Position numbers and translations under genes: made by a program. DNA of 64,000 nt, taken from the NCBI GenBank assembly GCA_046350455.1, contig JAXMAM010000008.1:53662-117661 (forward strand), given 5' to 3'. The first letter of the stretch is position 1. Each line of letters starts with the position of its first letter. This stretch comes from CAZXGD01 sp046350455 (GTDB lineage Bacteria; Planctomycetota; Phycisphaerae; Phycisphaerales; SM1A02). This document shows positions 47,475 to 56,115 of this stretch, one piece after another. Below the pieces are notes generated by a model. The model was not told where the DNA came from and did no database searches. It was given only the letters and a program-made list of their open reading frames with translations.

Positions 47475-49244
47475 CTAGCCCTGATGGGCCTCGTGGACCG
47501 CCCGCAGGTCATCCAGGCGGGCAAAGAAGATCTCCACCAGTTCTGGGTCAAAGTGGCGGCCAGACTCCACGCGGATGTAGTCCAGCACATCGGTCTGCGG
47601 CCATGCCTCCTTGTAGCTGCGCCGAGAACTGAGGGCGTCGAACACATCGGCCAGACCCACGATGCGCGCAAAGAGCGGGATCTCCTCGCCGCGCTTGCCG
47701 CCCGTGCGTGGGAGCCCGGTGATGGAATCAAGCTGCGGGCGACCCTCCAGATCAACGTGGCCGGGATAGCCCGTGCCGTCCCAGCGTTCGTGGTGGTTCA
47801 GCACCACCTCGCGCACCGTCTGGTCAATTTGCGATGGGTTGTCGGCAAAGAGGCGCGCACCGATCACCGTGTGCTGCTGCACCTGGCGCCACTCGTCATG
47901 GTCCAGCTTGGTGGACTTCTTCAGGATGGTGTCGCTGACGCCCAGCTTGCCCACGTCGTGCAGCTTGGCTGCGATGCGTAGCTGGTCGCGCTTGCGCTCA
48001 AAGCTGGGGCCGTCCATGCCGCGGCGCGCAGCCCATTCGTCGAACAGCACCAGCGAGTACCCGGCCACGCGCTCGATGTGCGGGGCGGTCTCCGCGGGGT
48101 CGCGGACCTCTGCGATGCGGATCATGCGCAGGATGACGCTCTCTGTGAGCTGCGCGCGCTCCACCACCACGGTGGCCAGCGAGGCAAAGTGCTCCACCAG
48201 GCGCTCGTCGTGCGCATCGAAGCGCTGGCGCAGCTTGCCGGCGGAATCCTTGGCGTTCAGCAGCTGCAGCACGCCCAGGACCTGGTCGCTGGCGGTGCGC
48301 AGCGGCGCTGCAATTACGCTGCGGGTGCGGTAGCCCGTCACAGCGTCGTAGCCGCGGTCAAAGCCAAACGGCGCCCGCGCGTCCAGTGCGTAGGCGTCCT
48401 CCACGTTCACCAGCTGCCCGCTTGTGGCGCACCAGCCAGCGATGGAGCGGTCATTCACCGCCACCACCATGCCGCTGAAGCGCGCGTTGGCGGTGCGGCC
48501 AGCCTGCTCCATCTGGTCGTTCTGGCTGAACGCAAAGCGCAGCGTTTCGCCCTCGCGCACAAAGATGGTGCCAGCCTCGGCGCGGGCCAGGCCACGCGCC
48601 TCTGCCAGGATGCGGTCCATCAGAAGGTGGAAGTCGTGGATGCGGCTGAGCTCCGTGCCCATGCGCGTGATGGCCTCCACCTGGCTGCGCAGTTCATCCG
48701 CGTCGGCGCTTGGTGCCGCTGGCTTCACGCCGCCGCGGCGGGCCTCGTTCAGCTCCGACATGGTGTCGCGCAGCTGGCGCTGCATGCGCCCCATGGCGGC
48801 CACAGCCTCGTTGCGCTCCTGGCGCACGTTGAAGGCCTCGGAGTGGTTGCGGATGCGGGCCCGCAGCTCCACCGGGTCTGGCGACCGGCTCAGGAAGTCC
48901 GCAGCGCCGGCGTCGAACACAGCGCCGCGCAGCTGCGCCTCTTCTGGCCCGCCCAGCACGATCACCGGCACGGCGGCCGTCTCCGGCCGGCGGCGCATGC
49001 GGCGCAGCAGGTCCAGCGCTGGCGTGCGGCCCGGCAGGTTGAGGTCCAGGAGCACCACCGTGGGATGGACCTCCAGGGACTCGATCTCTGCGTCGCCCAC
49101 GTTGCTGGACACGTGGAGCGCGGTGTTCCGGTCTGGCGCCAGCATGGCGCGGAGCTGCGCCACCAGCTGGTCATCCGCCGACACCAGGAGCGCCACGGCT
49201 GCTGGCGGTGGCAGGATGGAGCGCTTGGCAGCAGCGTCGGTCAT
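47475..49244 (-). CDS. REC-GAF-HD-GYP response regulator (c-di-GMP phosphodiesterase-type)
   Basis: The 589-aa protein has a receiver (LLVSADDQLVAQLRAMLAPD; VVLLDLNLPGRTPALDLL), a coiled linker, a GAF domain (AGTIFVREGETLRFAFSQND and SVIAAPLRTASDQVLGVLQL) and an HD-GYP-type domain. The HD-GYP part has LHDVGKLGVSDTILKKSTKL, HHERWDGTGYPG and ARIVGLADVFDALSSRRSYK. HD-GYP enzymes hydrolyse c-di-GMP. The receiver end RSPDPVELRARIRNHSEAF is of the same subtype as that of the PP2C regulator. It ends 42 bases before the WspA-like start, so it may lead the same operon. ATG 49244. Confidence 0.92.
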   Translation of the reverse strand: MTDAAAKRSILPPPAAVALLVSADDQLVAQLRAMLAPDRNTALHVSSNVGDAEIESLEVHPTVVLLDLNLPGRTPALDLLRRMRRRPETAAVPVIVLGGPEEAQLRGAVFDAGAADFLSRSPDPVELRARIRNHSEAFNVRQERNEAVAAMGRMQRQLRDTMSELNEARRGGVKPAAPSADADELRSQVEAITRMGTELSRIHDFHLLMDRILAEARGLARAEAGTIFVREGETLRFAFSQNDQMEQAGRTANARFSGMVVAVNDRSIAGWCATSGQLVNVEDAYALDARAPFGFDRGYDAVTGYRTRSVIAAPLRTASDQVLGVLQLLNAKDSAGKLRQRFDAHDERLVEHFASLATVVVERAQLTESVILRMIRIAEVRDPAETAPHIERVAGYSLVLFDEWAARRGMDGPSFERKRDQLRIAAKLHDVGKLGVSDTILKKSTKLDHDEWRQVQQHTVIGARLFADNPSQIDQTVREVVLNHHERWDGTGYPGHVDLEGRPQLDSITGLPRTGGKRGEEIPLFARIVGLADVFDALSSRRSYKEAWPQTDVLDYIRVESGRHFDPELVEIFFARLDDLRAVHEAHQG

Positions 49245-49282
49245 GGGCAGAGCAGTGTAGGTGGGGCGGTTACGATCAGGAC

Positions 49283-51007
49283 ATGGTGCGCATGACCCAC
49301 GTGGTGCGGATGCTGCCCGCCTGCCTGTGCGCTGCGGCGCTGACTGCTGCGGCGCACGCTGGCGAGCGCTGGTGGAAGTTTGATGGCAAGGAGCTGCCCA
49401 GCGACCTGGTGGCGGCAGCCACGGGCGACGCTGCCAAGCGCATGCCCAAGCCCAAGGTGGAGGAAGGTCACCTGGTGCTGCTGGAATCGTGGTGGAAATC
49501 CACAGCTGCCGTGGCGTTTCCATGTCCGCAGCCAGAGCCAGCAGAACGTGTGAAGATCAGCGCCAGCGTCACCATGAACACCGGCACAGAGGGCCTGGGC
49601 ATCCTGCTGCTGGATACCCGGACATATGGTCTGGAACCCCAGATCCCTACCCTGGAGAACTGGGAGGTGCCCAGCTTGCCCAATGCGTTTGGCATCGGGC
49701 TGGACGCCAGCGATCCGCCCAACCGCGACCCCTTCCGCGGCTCGGGCAATTTGTACGACCGCCCGCAGCACGAGATGAGCCTGCACTGGAACGGGCGCGA
49801 GCTGGTCAAGCGCGTCACGCCCTTCGACTACCGCGACGAGAAGTCGCACGTCCTGCGCACGGACATCCAGTTTGTGACTGGCGGCGCAGAGGTCACTGTG
49901 ACCCTGGACGGCAAGCCGGTGTACGACGCGTACTTCATCCCTGGCATGACAGCCTTCCCCGGACGGGTGGTGATGGGCGCGCGTAATGCCGAGACAGCAG
50001 GCGACGTGCTGGTGGGCGAGCTGGTGCATGGAACCAGCGTGCCGATCACCCCTCCAGAGCCGCCGCTCCACGTGGTGGCGCACGACAAGGTGCTCAACGA
50101 CAAGGAGCACGGCACGAATCCCGTCACAGTGAACTTGCCTGAGGACCTCAGCCCCTACGGCCGCATCCTCCTCACCCTGGCGCTGGACGAGCCCAAGAAC
50201 GGCTTTGACCCATGGGACCGTCTGGCGCGGCTCTGGATTGACCACCCCACGCTGGGCAAGGTGGAGCTGCTGCGCTACATCACCCCATACAAGAGCGGGC
50301 ACACGTGGACCGTGGATGTCTCGGACTTCCGCCCGCTGCTCTCTGGCCCGGTCAAGCTCATCCAGGAGTGCGGCACGCAGGGGGAGGGATGGGTGGTGAC
50401 CACAGCGTTCGACCTCTACAAGGGGCCGGCCTCGCGCTACGCGTACCGGGTGGTTCCGCTGTGGTGTGGCGACCCGGAGATCGGCAATCCGCAGAAGCCA
50501 GTGGAAGCCTTCTATGACAAGCGGGTGGTGGAGATCCCGCCGGGGACAGAGGGCGCTGTGGTGCGCCTGACGGTGACTGGCCACGGCATGAGTCCCAACA
50601 CTGGAAACGCCGGGGAATTCCTGCGGATCGGGCGCGTGCTGCATGCCAATTCTGCGGAGTACCGCAGCACGCTGTGGAAGGAGGACAACTACCTGAACCC
50701 GTGCCGGCCGCAGGGCGGCACGTGGAAGTACGACCGCGCTGGCTGGGGGCCTGGAGACATCGTGCGCCCCTGGGTGGTGGATGTCTCCCGGGACGCTGGC
50801 GCCAGCCTGTCCGACGCCCGCGGCGCGCGCAAGCTGACCCTCCAGTACGTGCTGGATCCCTATGTGAACGAAGGGCGCGGCAAGACCTGGGCGCCGTTCC
50901 ACAGCACCCAGTCTGTCCTGGTGCTGTACAGCCGGACGCCGCCCGCGCCGCCCGCACCGCCTGCGCCTACCGCCTCGCCTGCGCCCGCTGGCAAGCCGAT
51001 GCCGTAA
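49283..51007 (+). CDS. Secreted PNGase F-like protein with N-terminal LamG-like domain
   Basis: The 574-aa protein has a signal peptide (MLPACLCAAALTAAAHAGE), a beta-rich lectin/LamG-like N-terminal half (residues about 40-240) and a region resembling the peptide-N-glycosidase F C-terminal domain. In that region are ILLTLALDEPKNGFDPWDRL, GHGMSPNTGNAGEFLRIG, TLWKEDNYLNPCRPQGGTWK and YDRAGWGPGDIVRPW. PNGase F removes N-linked glycans from asparagine. The catalytic Asp and Glu cannot be assigned with confidence from sequence alone. A short Pro/Ala tail ends the protein. The gene is divergent from the HD-GYP gene. ATG 49283 or 49292. Confidence 0.8.
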   Translation: MVRMTHVVRMLPACLCAAALTAAAHAGERWWKFDGKELPSDLVAAATGDAAKRMPKPKVEEGHLVLLESWWKSTAAVAFPCPQPEPAERVKISASVTMNTGTEGLGILLLDTRTYGLEPQIPTLENWEVPSLPNAFGIGLDASDPPNRDPFRGSGNLYDRPQHEMSLHWNGRELVKRVTPFDYRDEKSHVLRTDIQFVTGGAEVTVTLDGKPVYDAYFIPGMTAFPGRVVMGARNAETAGDVLVGELVHGTSVPITPPEPPLHVVAHDKVLNDKEHGTNPVTVNLPEDLSPYGRILLTLALDEPKNGFDPWDRLARLWIDHPTLGKVELLRYITPYKSGHTWTVDVSDFRPLLSGPVKLIQECGTQGEGWVVTTAFDLYKGPASRYAYRVVPLWCGDPEIGNPQKPVEAFYDKRVVEIPPGTEGAVVRLTVTGHGMSPNTGNAGEFLRIGRVLHANSAEYRSTLWKEDNYLNPCRPQGGTWKYDRAGWGPGDIVRPWVVDVSRDAGASLSDARGARKLTLQYVLDPYVNEGRGKTWAPFHSTQSVLVLYSRTPPAPPAPPAPTASPAPAGKPMP

Positions 51008-51019
51008 CCTCCCGGGTCC

Positions 51020-52357
51020 GTGCACAACTACCGCCGCAAGAAGCGTTCGCAGGAGCATGCAGCCGCAGACCGTCACCACACGGGTGGGTCTGGCCATGCT
51101 CCGCTCGATCATCCGCTGGTGCCAGCTGCACAGGCGGAGGTGATCTCGACGCCGGAGGCGCTCGCAGCCTTCGTGGCGCATCTGGCGGATCACCCTGTGG
51201 TGGCCTACGACACGGAGTTCATCGGCGAAGAGAGCTTCTATCCCAAGCTGTGCCTCATCCAGGTGGCCACCACCGAGCGTGTGGCGCTCATTGATCCGGT
51301 GGCGCACCAGGGAGGGCCGCTGGCTGTGGGCAGCCTGTTCCGCGCGCTGGCGGAGAAGGGCCGCACCGTGCTGGTGCACGCGGGCGAGACAGACCTTGGC
51401 ATCCTCCGACGTGGCGCAGATGCAGAGCCGGACGCTGTGGTGGACACGCAGATTGCCGCAGCCATGTGCTGGATGCCCTGGCCGTCCAGCCTTGGCACGG
51501 TGCTGGAGTCATTGACGGGCTACCGCCTGGGCAAGGCGCACACCTTCACCAACTGGGACGCCCGGCCGCTGACACCAGCGCAGCTCCGCTACGCCGCGGA
51601 CGATGTGCGCTACCTGCGCCTCATGTGGCATCTGCTCAGCGAGCGGCTCAACCAGCTGGGCCGCTTTGAGTGGGCGCTGGCCGAGAGCCGCGAGCAGCTG
51701 CGCGCCAGCGACTTTGCGCCCGAAAGCCAGCTGCGCCGCATCCTCCGCACCGAACCACTGCGCGCTGGTCAGGCGGCCATCGCGCGCGAGCTGGTCACGC
51801 TGCGGTACGAGCTGGCGCGCACCAACGACCTTCCAGCGCGCACGGTGATGCCCGATGCTGCGGTGGTGGAGCTGTGCAAGCGCCGGCCTGCAGACCGCGC
51901 GCAGCTGGGGAACGTGGCGGGCATTCCGCGCCGAATCGTGGCTGCGCACGGGGATCAGATCCTGGAGTCCCTGCGCGCCACGCGTGAGCAGGGCGGACAG
52001 AGCGGGCATGCATCGCAGCAGACCACGCCGCTGGACGACCCCCGCGTGCGCGCGGAGTGCGACGCCCTGTGGACTGCGTGCCAGGTGCGTGCGCATTCCA
52101 CGGGCATGGCGCCCAACCTGGTGGTGACGCGCAACGCGTTCACCCGCTGGTTTGGCACCATGGTGGAGGCCAGGAAGGCTGGCCAGATGCTCAGCACCAG
52201 CGCTGGTCCTGAACCGCTCTTTGCAGCGGATGATTGGCGCATGCACGCGCTGGGCCACTGGGTGGACGCGTTTCTGCGCGGCCAGGAGCGGCTGGAACTA
52301 GTGTGGAGCGCGCAGGGCACCGTGGCGCCGGGCTTTGAGCGCCCCAGGGAGCCGTGA
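51020..52357 (+). CDS. rnd: Ribonuclease D-family 3'-5' exonuclease with HRDC-like region
   Basis: The 445-aa protein has the DEDDy exonuclease motifs: VVAYDTEFIGEESFYPKLCL (Exo I), VHAGETDLGILRRG (Exo II) and LRYAADDVRYLRLMWHLL (Exo III). A helical HRDC region in the second half (ARELVTLRYELARTNDLPAR and LCKRRPADRAQLGNVAGIP) binds RNA. RNase D trims tRNA and small RNA 3' ends. The protein is longer than the usual 370-390 aa, with a basic N-terminal extension. GTG 51020 is 12 bases after the previous stop; a later start is possible. Confidence 0.9.
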   Translation: MHNYRRKKRSQEHAAADRHHTGGSGHAPLDHPLVPAAQAEVISTPEALAAFVAHLADHPVVAYDTEFIGEESFYPKLCLIQVATTERVALIDPVAHQGGPLAVGSLFRALAEKGRTVLVHAGETDLGILRRGADAEPDAVVDTQIAAAMCWMPWPSSLGTVLESLTGYRLGKAHTFTNWDARPLTPAQLRYAADDVRYLRLMWHLLSERLNQLGRFEWALAESREQLRASDFAPESQLRRILRTEPLRAGQAAIARELVTLRYELARTNDLPARTVMPDAAVVELCKRRPADRAQLGNVAGIPRRIVAAHGDQILESLRATREQGGQSGHASQQTTPLDDPRVRAECDALWTACQVRAHSTGMAPNLVVTRNAFTRWFGTMVEARKAGQMLSTSAGPEPLFAADDWRMHALGHWVDAFLRGQERLELVWSAQGTVAPGFERPREP

Positions 52358-52364
52358 CAGCCCG

Positions 52365-52458
52365 CGCTCCGCTCGCGACGCGGACGCCCCTGGCTGCACG
52401 CGCTCCGCTCGCCACGCGGACGCCCCTTGCTGCACGCGCTTCGCTTGCCACGCGCTCC
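52365..52458. repeat. 36-bp tandem repeat (about 2.6 copies)
   Basis: Units start CGCTCCGCTCGC at 52365 and 52401, with a partial third at 52437 (CGCTTCGCTTGCCACGCG). They fill most of the gap between the RNase D stop and the DUF1080 gene. Translated frames give low-complexity Arg/Ala/Thr repeats, which is not evidence of a gene. Confidence 0.75.
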
Positions 52459-52486
52459 CTCTGGCACCCCGGGCTAGGATGGCAGC

Positions 52487-53206
52487 ATGCGCACGCATGC
52501 ACACACCGTCATCCTGGCTGCCGCAGCGGTGGCCGCCACCAGCCAGGTGGGCTGCCAGTCCCAGCCGCAGGCGCCAGGCCAGGATTCAACCCAGGCTTCC
52601 ACCCAAGCAACAACCCAGGCATCAACTCCCGCACAGGGCGGGTTCACGCCGCTCTTCAACGGCAAGGATCTGTCTGGCTGGAAGCCTTACCTGGGGGACT
52701 CAACCGCTGATCCAGCCAAGACCTGGAGCGTGGCCGATAGCGTGCTGATCTGCCAAGGCCAGCCCATTGGCTACATCGCCACCACGGCCACGTACACCAG
52801 CTTTGAATTGGAGGTGGAGTGGAGATTTCTGGCTGCCAAGGGCGAAGGCAACAGCGGCGTGCTGCTGCGTGTGCAGGAACCAGACAAGGTGTGGCCCACC
52901 AGCGTGGAAGCCCAGCTGCAGTCCAAGTCTGCAGGCGACATCTGGAACATCGGCAACTTCCCCATGAAGGTGGAGGCTGCGCGCACCAAGGGTCGGCACA
53001 CTGAGAAGGCCCATCCCACCAATGAGAAGCCGCTGGGCGAGTGGAACCGCTATCGCATCGTGCTGCAGGGCGGCCACCTGCAGCTGTGGGTGAACGGGCT
53101 GCTGCAGAACGAAGCCACGGACGTGGCTGTGAAGCCAGGACGCATCGCGCTGCAGAGCGAGGGCGCATACATCGAGTTCCGCAACATCCGCATCAAGCCC
53201 CTGTGA
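52487..53206 (+). CDS. DUF1080 (3-keto-disaccharide hydrolase-type) lipoprotein
   Basis: The 239-aa protein has a lipoprotein leader (MRTHAHTVILAAAAVAATSQ then VGC), a Gln/Thr/Ser linker (QASTQATTQAS) and a DUF1080 concanavalin-like domain: GGFTPLFNGKDLSGWKPYLG, FELEVEWRFL, GNSGVLLRV and the C-terminal GRIALQSEGAYIEFRNIRIK. The domain is very common in Planctomycetota. Some members hydrolyse 3-keto-glycosides; others are only sugar-binding. Partnership with the exported Gfo/Idh/MocA enzymes 20 kb away would make biochemical sense but is inferred. It overlaps the cupin gene region. Confidence 0.92.
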   Translation: MRTHAHTVILAAAAVAATSQVGCQSQPQAPGQDSTQASTQATTQASTPAQGGFTPLFNGKDLSGWKPYLGDSTADPAKTWSVADSVLICQGQPIGYIATTATYTSFELEVEWRFLAAKGEGNSGVLLRVQEPDKVWPTSVEAQLQSKSAGDIWNIGNFPMKVEAARTKGRHTEKAHPTNEKPLGEWNRYRIVLQGGHLQLWVNGLLQNEATDVAVKPGRIALQSEGAYIEFRNIRIKPL

Positions 53207-53211
53207 ACGCC

Positions 53212-53580
53212 ATGCTGAAGACGCGCATTGATCCAGCTTCCACCAAGCCGCTCCAGATGGACGGCGTGAAAGACACCCGCATGGAGATTCTGGTGGGCCG
53301 CCAGCATGGCGCGCCCACGTTCTCCATGCGCCACTTTGTGGTGGGGCCGGGCGGACACACGCCGCACCATCAGCACCCGTACGAGCACGAGGTGATCATC
53401 CTTGAGGGCGAGGCGGACGTGACCTACGCGGACAGCACGCACCAGGCCAAGGCGGGCGACGTGCTGTTCATTCCGGCAAACGTGATGCACCAGTTCCGGA
53501 ACACGTCTGGCAAGGACATGCGCTTCCTGTGCATGGTGCCCACCACGTTTGATTGTGGAAAGACAACGCCCGGATCGTGA
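53212..53580 (+). CDS. Cupin-domain protein
   Basis: The 122-aa protein is a single cupin: GGHTPHHQHPYEHEVIILEG and GDVLFIPANVMHQFRNTS. The four candidate metal ligands (three His, one Glu, plus the later His) are intact, so a metal-binding role is likely. The substrate is unknown. ATG 53212 follows the DUF1080 stop; GTG 53203, overlapping that stop as GTGA, is an alternative. The stop codon lies in the loop of the terminator hairpin. Confidence 0.88.
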   Translation: MLKTRIDPASTKPLQMDGVKDTRMEILVGRQHGAPTFSMRHFVVGPGGHTPHHQHPYEHEVIILEGEADVTYADSTHQAKAGDVLFIPANVMHQFRNTSGKDMRFLCMVPTTFDCGKTTPGS

Positions 53581-53590
53581 GATCCGGGCG
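53567..53590. terminator. Strong hairpin between cupin and OmpA-family genes
   Basis: A perfect 10-bp stem, CGCCCGGATC with GATCCGGGCG, closes a GTGA loop whose TGA is the cupin stop codon. It lies between convergent genes. There is no long T-tract, so factor-independent termination may be partial. Confidence 0.6.
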
Positions 53591-53620
53591 CTGCGTGTTC
53601 GCTGTGATGTGGGGTGAGCC

Positions 53621-54508
53621 TTACTTTGTGGGCTCGTCGTCAACAACAGGCTTTCCAGCTGGGGCAGCTGGAGTCTTGGCCTTGGTGCCCACCTGTGGCG
53701 CTGGCTTGGTGGTCAGCGTGGAATCGGTCATCGCGGATGCGTCGCTGTCCACGGTGATCGGGGACAGGTAGAGCTCCACGCGGCGGTTCTGCGTCGCACC
53801 CGACGGACCGTTCGGCACGATGGGGCGGTACTCGCCGTAGCCAGCGATCTGGAACCGCTGCGCACCCACGCCGTCGCGCACCAGCGCGTTGCGGAGGGCC
53901 GCTGCACGGAACGCAGACAGCATGAGGTTGTTGCCGAACTTGGCCTTGGTGCGCTGCACAGGCACGTTGTCGGTGTGGCCCACCACCTTGACTTCGTACT
54001 TCGAAGCCAGGTTGGAGTTCAGGATGCTCGCCAGCTTGGCCAGCACCGTGTTGGCGCCGTTCTTCAGCTCGTCGCTGCCAGAGTCAAACGTGAAGTCGCT
54101 CACGAACCGCAGCATGCCGGTGCGTGCGTCGAACACAAAGATGTCCGGGTACTCGGCGGCCAGCTGCATGAGCGCCTTGTTGAGCTCATCTGGCAGCGGT
54201 CCAACCTGCAGGCCGTTGATCTTGGCCAGCAGTTCTTCGTACTTCTTCTGCCATTCGGCCAGGTCAACGTTGCCGTTGGAGGCCAGCTTCTGCAGCTCTT
54301 CCAGCTGGGTCATCGTCTCCGCGAGCTGGGTGCGCAGGTGGGCTTCGTTGGCACGCGCGGTGCTCAACTCACCCTGGGTCTGAATGAGCTGCTGCTCCAG
54401 GCCGTTGTGTGCGGCCAACAAATCGTTGTACTTCTGCTCGGGCACGCAGCCCGCGGAGAGCGCAACAGCCACGCTCAGCAGACCAGTCGTCATCCATGCA
54501 CGCTTCAT
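53621..54508 (-). CDS. OmpA-family peptidoglycan-binding lipoprotein
   Basis: The 295-aa protein has a lipoprotein leader (MKRAWMTTGLLSVAVALSAG then C), a long coiled-coil (residues about 25-95) and a C-terminal OmpA domain: FVSDFTFDSGSDELKNG, VKVVGHTDNVPVQR and RFQIAGYGEYRPIVPN. The domain binds peptidoglycan, linking the outer membrane to the wall. A Thr/Pro/Ala tail follows. ATG 54508 is preceded by GGGAGGATCC. An 18-bp inverted repeat lies about 45 bases upstream. Confidence 0.92.
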   Translation of the reverse strand: MKRAWMTTGLLSVAVALSAGCVPEQKYNDLLAAHNGLEQQLIQTQGELSTARANEAHLRTQLAETMTQLEELQKLASNGNVDLAEWQKKYEELLAKINGLQVGPLPDELNKALMQLAAEYPDIFVFDARTGMLRFVSDFTFDSGSDELKNGANTVLAKLASILNSNLASKYEVKVVGHTDNVPVQRTKAKFGNNLMLSAFRAAALRNALVRDGVGAQRFQIAGYGEYRPIVPNGPSGATQNRRVELYLSPITVDSDASAMTDSTLTTKPAPQVGTKAKTPAAPAGKPVVDDEPTK

Positions 54509-54552
54509 TGGGATCCTCCCAAACTGGGCTGAAAAGGAACTGTCACAGCGAA

Positions 54553-54570
54553 TGTCCGTTCAACCGGACA
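54553..54570. promoter_or_regulatory. Operator-like inverted repeat in a divergent promoter region
   Basis: TGTCCG (54553-54558) pairs with CGGACA (54565-54570) around a 6-base centre, TTCAAC. It lies between the divergent starts of the OmpA-family lipoprotein (54508) and the broken amidohydrolase gene (54613). It could be a regulator-binding site or a small hairpin; nothing identifies the regulator. Confidence 0.35.
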
Positions 54571-55170
54571 GGGGTAGAGTGTAGCGATCTCCCGCAAACT
54601 GTGGGGAATTCCATGCACGCAGCTGCTACTTCTCCACAGGATGATCGCATGCGGCTGGTGGCGGCAGCGCTGGTGGCAGATGGTGCTGGCGTCTGTGCTG
54701 CGCCAGGCGGTGTGCTGCTGCAGGGGCGGAGGGTGCTGGCCGCGGGCCCGCTGGCAGCCGTGCGGGCAGCCGCGCCTGCTGGCGTGGTGGAGGAACGGCA
54801 TCCACTGGCGGCGGTGATTCCCGCCCTCGTGAACGCACACGCGCACCTGGACCTGACGGCGCTGGGGTGCTGGCCAGCGCGTCCAGACTTTGACGGGTGG
54901 CTGGCAGCCGTGCGGGAGGCGCGGTCTTCCATGGATGCTGGCGCTACGGAACGCTCGGCCCTGCAAGGGGTTAGCGCGCTGGTGGCAGGCGGTGTGGCGG
55001 CGGTGGGGGACATCGCCAGTCCACCAGCGGTCCAAGCCTGCCTGCGAGGGCTTGCAGCGGCGGGTGTGGGTGGCGTGGTGTTCACGGAAGTGTTTGGGGT
55101 TGGAAAGACCGTGCCGGCGGCCGTGGCCGCGGTGGAGCGGATGGCGGTGGAGGCGGCTGGAGGCAGGGGT

Positions 55171-55230
55171 CGAGAGGCGCAGGGCCGGGAGGTGCAAGGC
55201 CGGATGACGCGCGGCCAGGTGACACGTGGC
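55171..55230 (+). repeat. 15-bp minisatellite coding Arg-x-x-x-Gly units
   Basis: Four 15-base units encode REAQG, REVQG, RMTRG and QVTRG in the first frame of the amidohydrolase. The insertion lies between the HxH-containing half and the PHAPYS motif, where a normal protein has an ordinary loop. Confidence 0.65.
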
Positions 55231-55510
55231 CAGCCACTGACCCACCAGGGGCTTCCGCCTCTGCCAGGGGTGCAGCCGCACGCGCCCTATTCGTCAGACC
55301 AGCGGGTGTTTGTGGCGGCGCTGGGAGAGCGGGCTGCCAGTGTCCACCCATCTGGCAGAGAGCGTGGAGGAGACGGAGTTCCTTGCGGGATGGCACTGGG
55401 AGGTTCCGAGCGCTGCTGGAGCGACCTGGGGCTCTGGGATGGGTCGCTGCAGACGGTGTGCGCGGCATCCAGTGGACTGGATGGCGGGTAGCGCCTCCCG
55501 ACAGGGCGTG

Positions 55511-55582
55511 GCGCGCACCGCAGGCAGCGCGCACGCACCGCAGGCAGCGCACGCACCGCAGGCAGCGCACGCACTGCAGGCG
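55511..55582 (+). repeat. 18-bp tandem repeat within the broken amidohydrolase
   Basis: About 3.5 copies of CACGCACCGCAGGCAGCG with small variations. No frame through this part resembles an amidohydrolase, so the array appears to be an expansion that interrupts the gene. Confidence 0.7.
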
Positions 55583-56115
55583 CGCACACCGCCGGCAGCA
55601 CGTGGCGTCCGCTCCTGGCGGCGCACTGCAATCAGATGGACGATCAAGCCATGGACGCGCTCGTAGCGTCGGGAATCGTGGTGGCGTACTGCCCGCGGGC
55701 CAGTGCGTACTTTGGGCACTCTGGGTATCAGCACGGCCAGATGCCGGCGCGCGGCGTGACGGTGGCGCTGGAACAGACAGCATGTTGTGCCTGGACACGC
55801 TGTGACCGGATCAGCACACTGGACGACCTGCGCCTCCTCATGCGCCGCGATGGCCTGGACCTCCAGCAGGCACTGGCGCTGGCCACCATGAACGGTGCGC
55901 GGGCGCTGGGCCTTCCAGAGGGAGCGTTCCAGCTGAAGGCGGGGGAGCGACCTGGCGGGCCTGCTGGCCGTCCCGCTGGCGGGGCTGCCGAGACAGGTTT
56001 GGAGGCCGTCCGGGCTTTCCAGACCTCCCCAGGCAGGGCCAACCTGGATCCTTGGTCCAATTTCAGAACCCTGTTGGCCTGAGCGCCCCGAGGCCGATAC
56101 AGTTGCGGGGCCCCG

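Larger units (their letters stand above)
54613..56082 (+). pseudogene. Amidohydrolase (deaminase-type) gene with several frameshifts
   Basis: Fragments in changing frames align to one metal-dependent amidohydrolase. IPALVNAHAHLDLTALGC (HxH) and LPPLPGVQPHAPYSSDQRVF are in the first frame (to about 55325). STHLAESVEETEFLAGW is in the second, and FRALLERPGALGWVAADGV in the third. RPLLAAHCNQMDDQAMDALV returns to the first frame, and the metal-aspartate piece GTDSMLCLDT needs two more local shifts. At least four to six indels are required. Two minisatellites sit inside the gene. The family includes aminofutalosine and guanine-type deaminases; the substrate is not assigned. The gene is probably a pseudogene, or it lies in a badly assembled tract. 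Confidence 0.7.

Noticed and set aside
52354..52710. Arg/Ala/Thr repeat frame through the 36-bp repeat array
   Set aside because: It only translates the repeat and then the wrong frame of the DUF1080 gene.
55171..55582. CRISPR array from the short tandem repeats
   Set aside because: Repeats are contiguous without spacers, and no cas gene is present.
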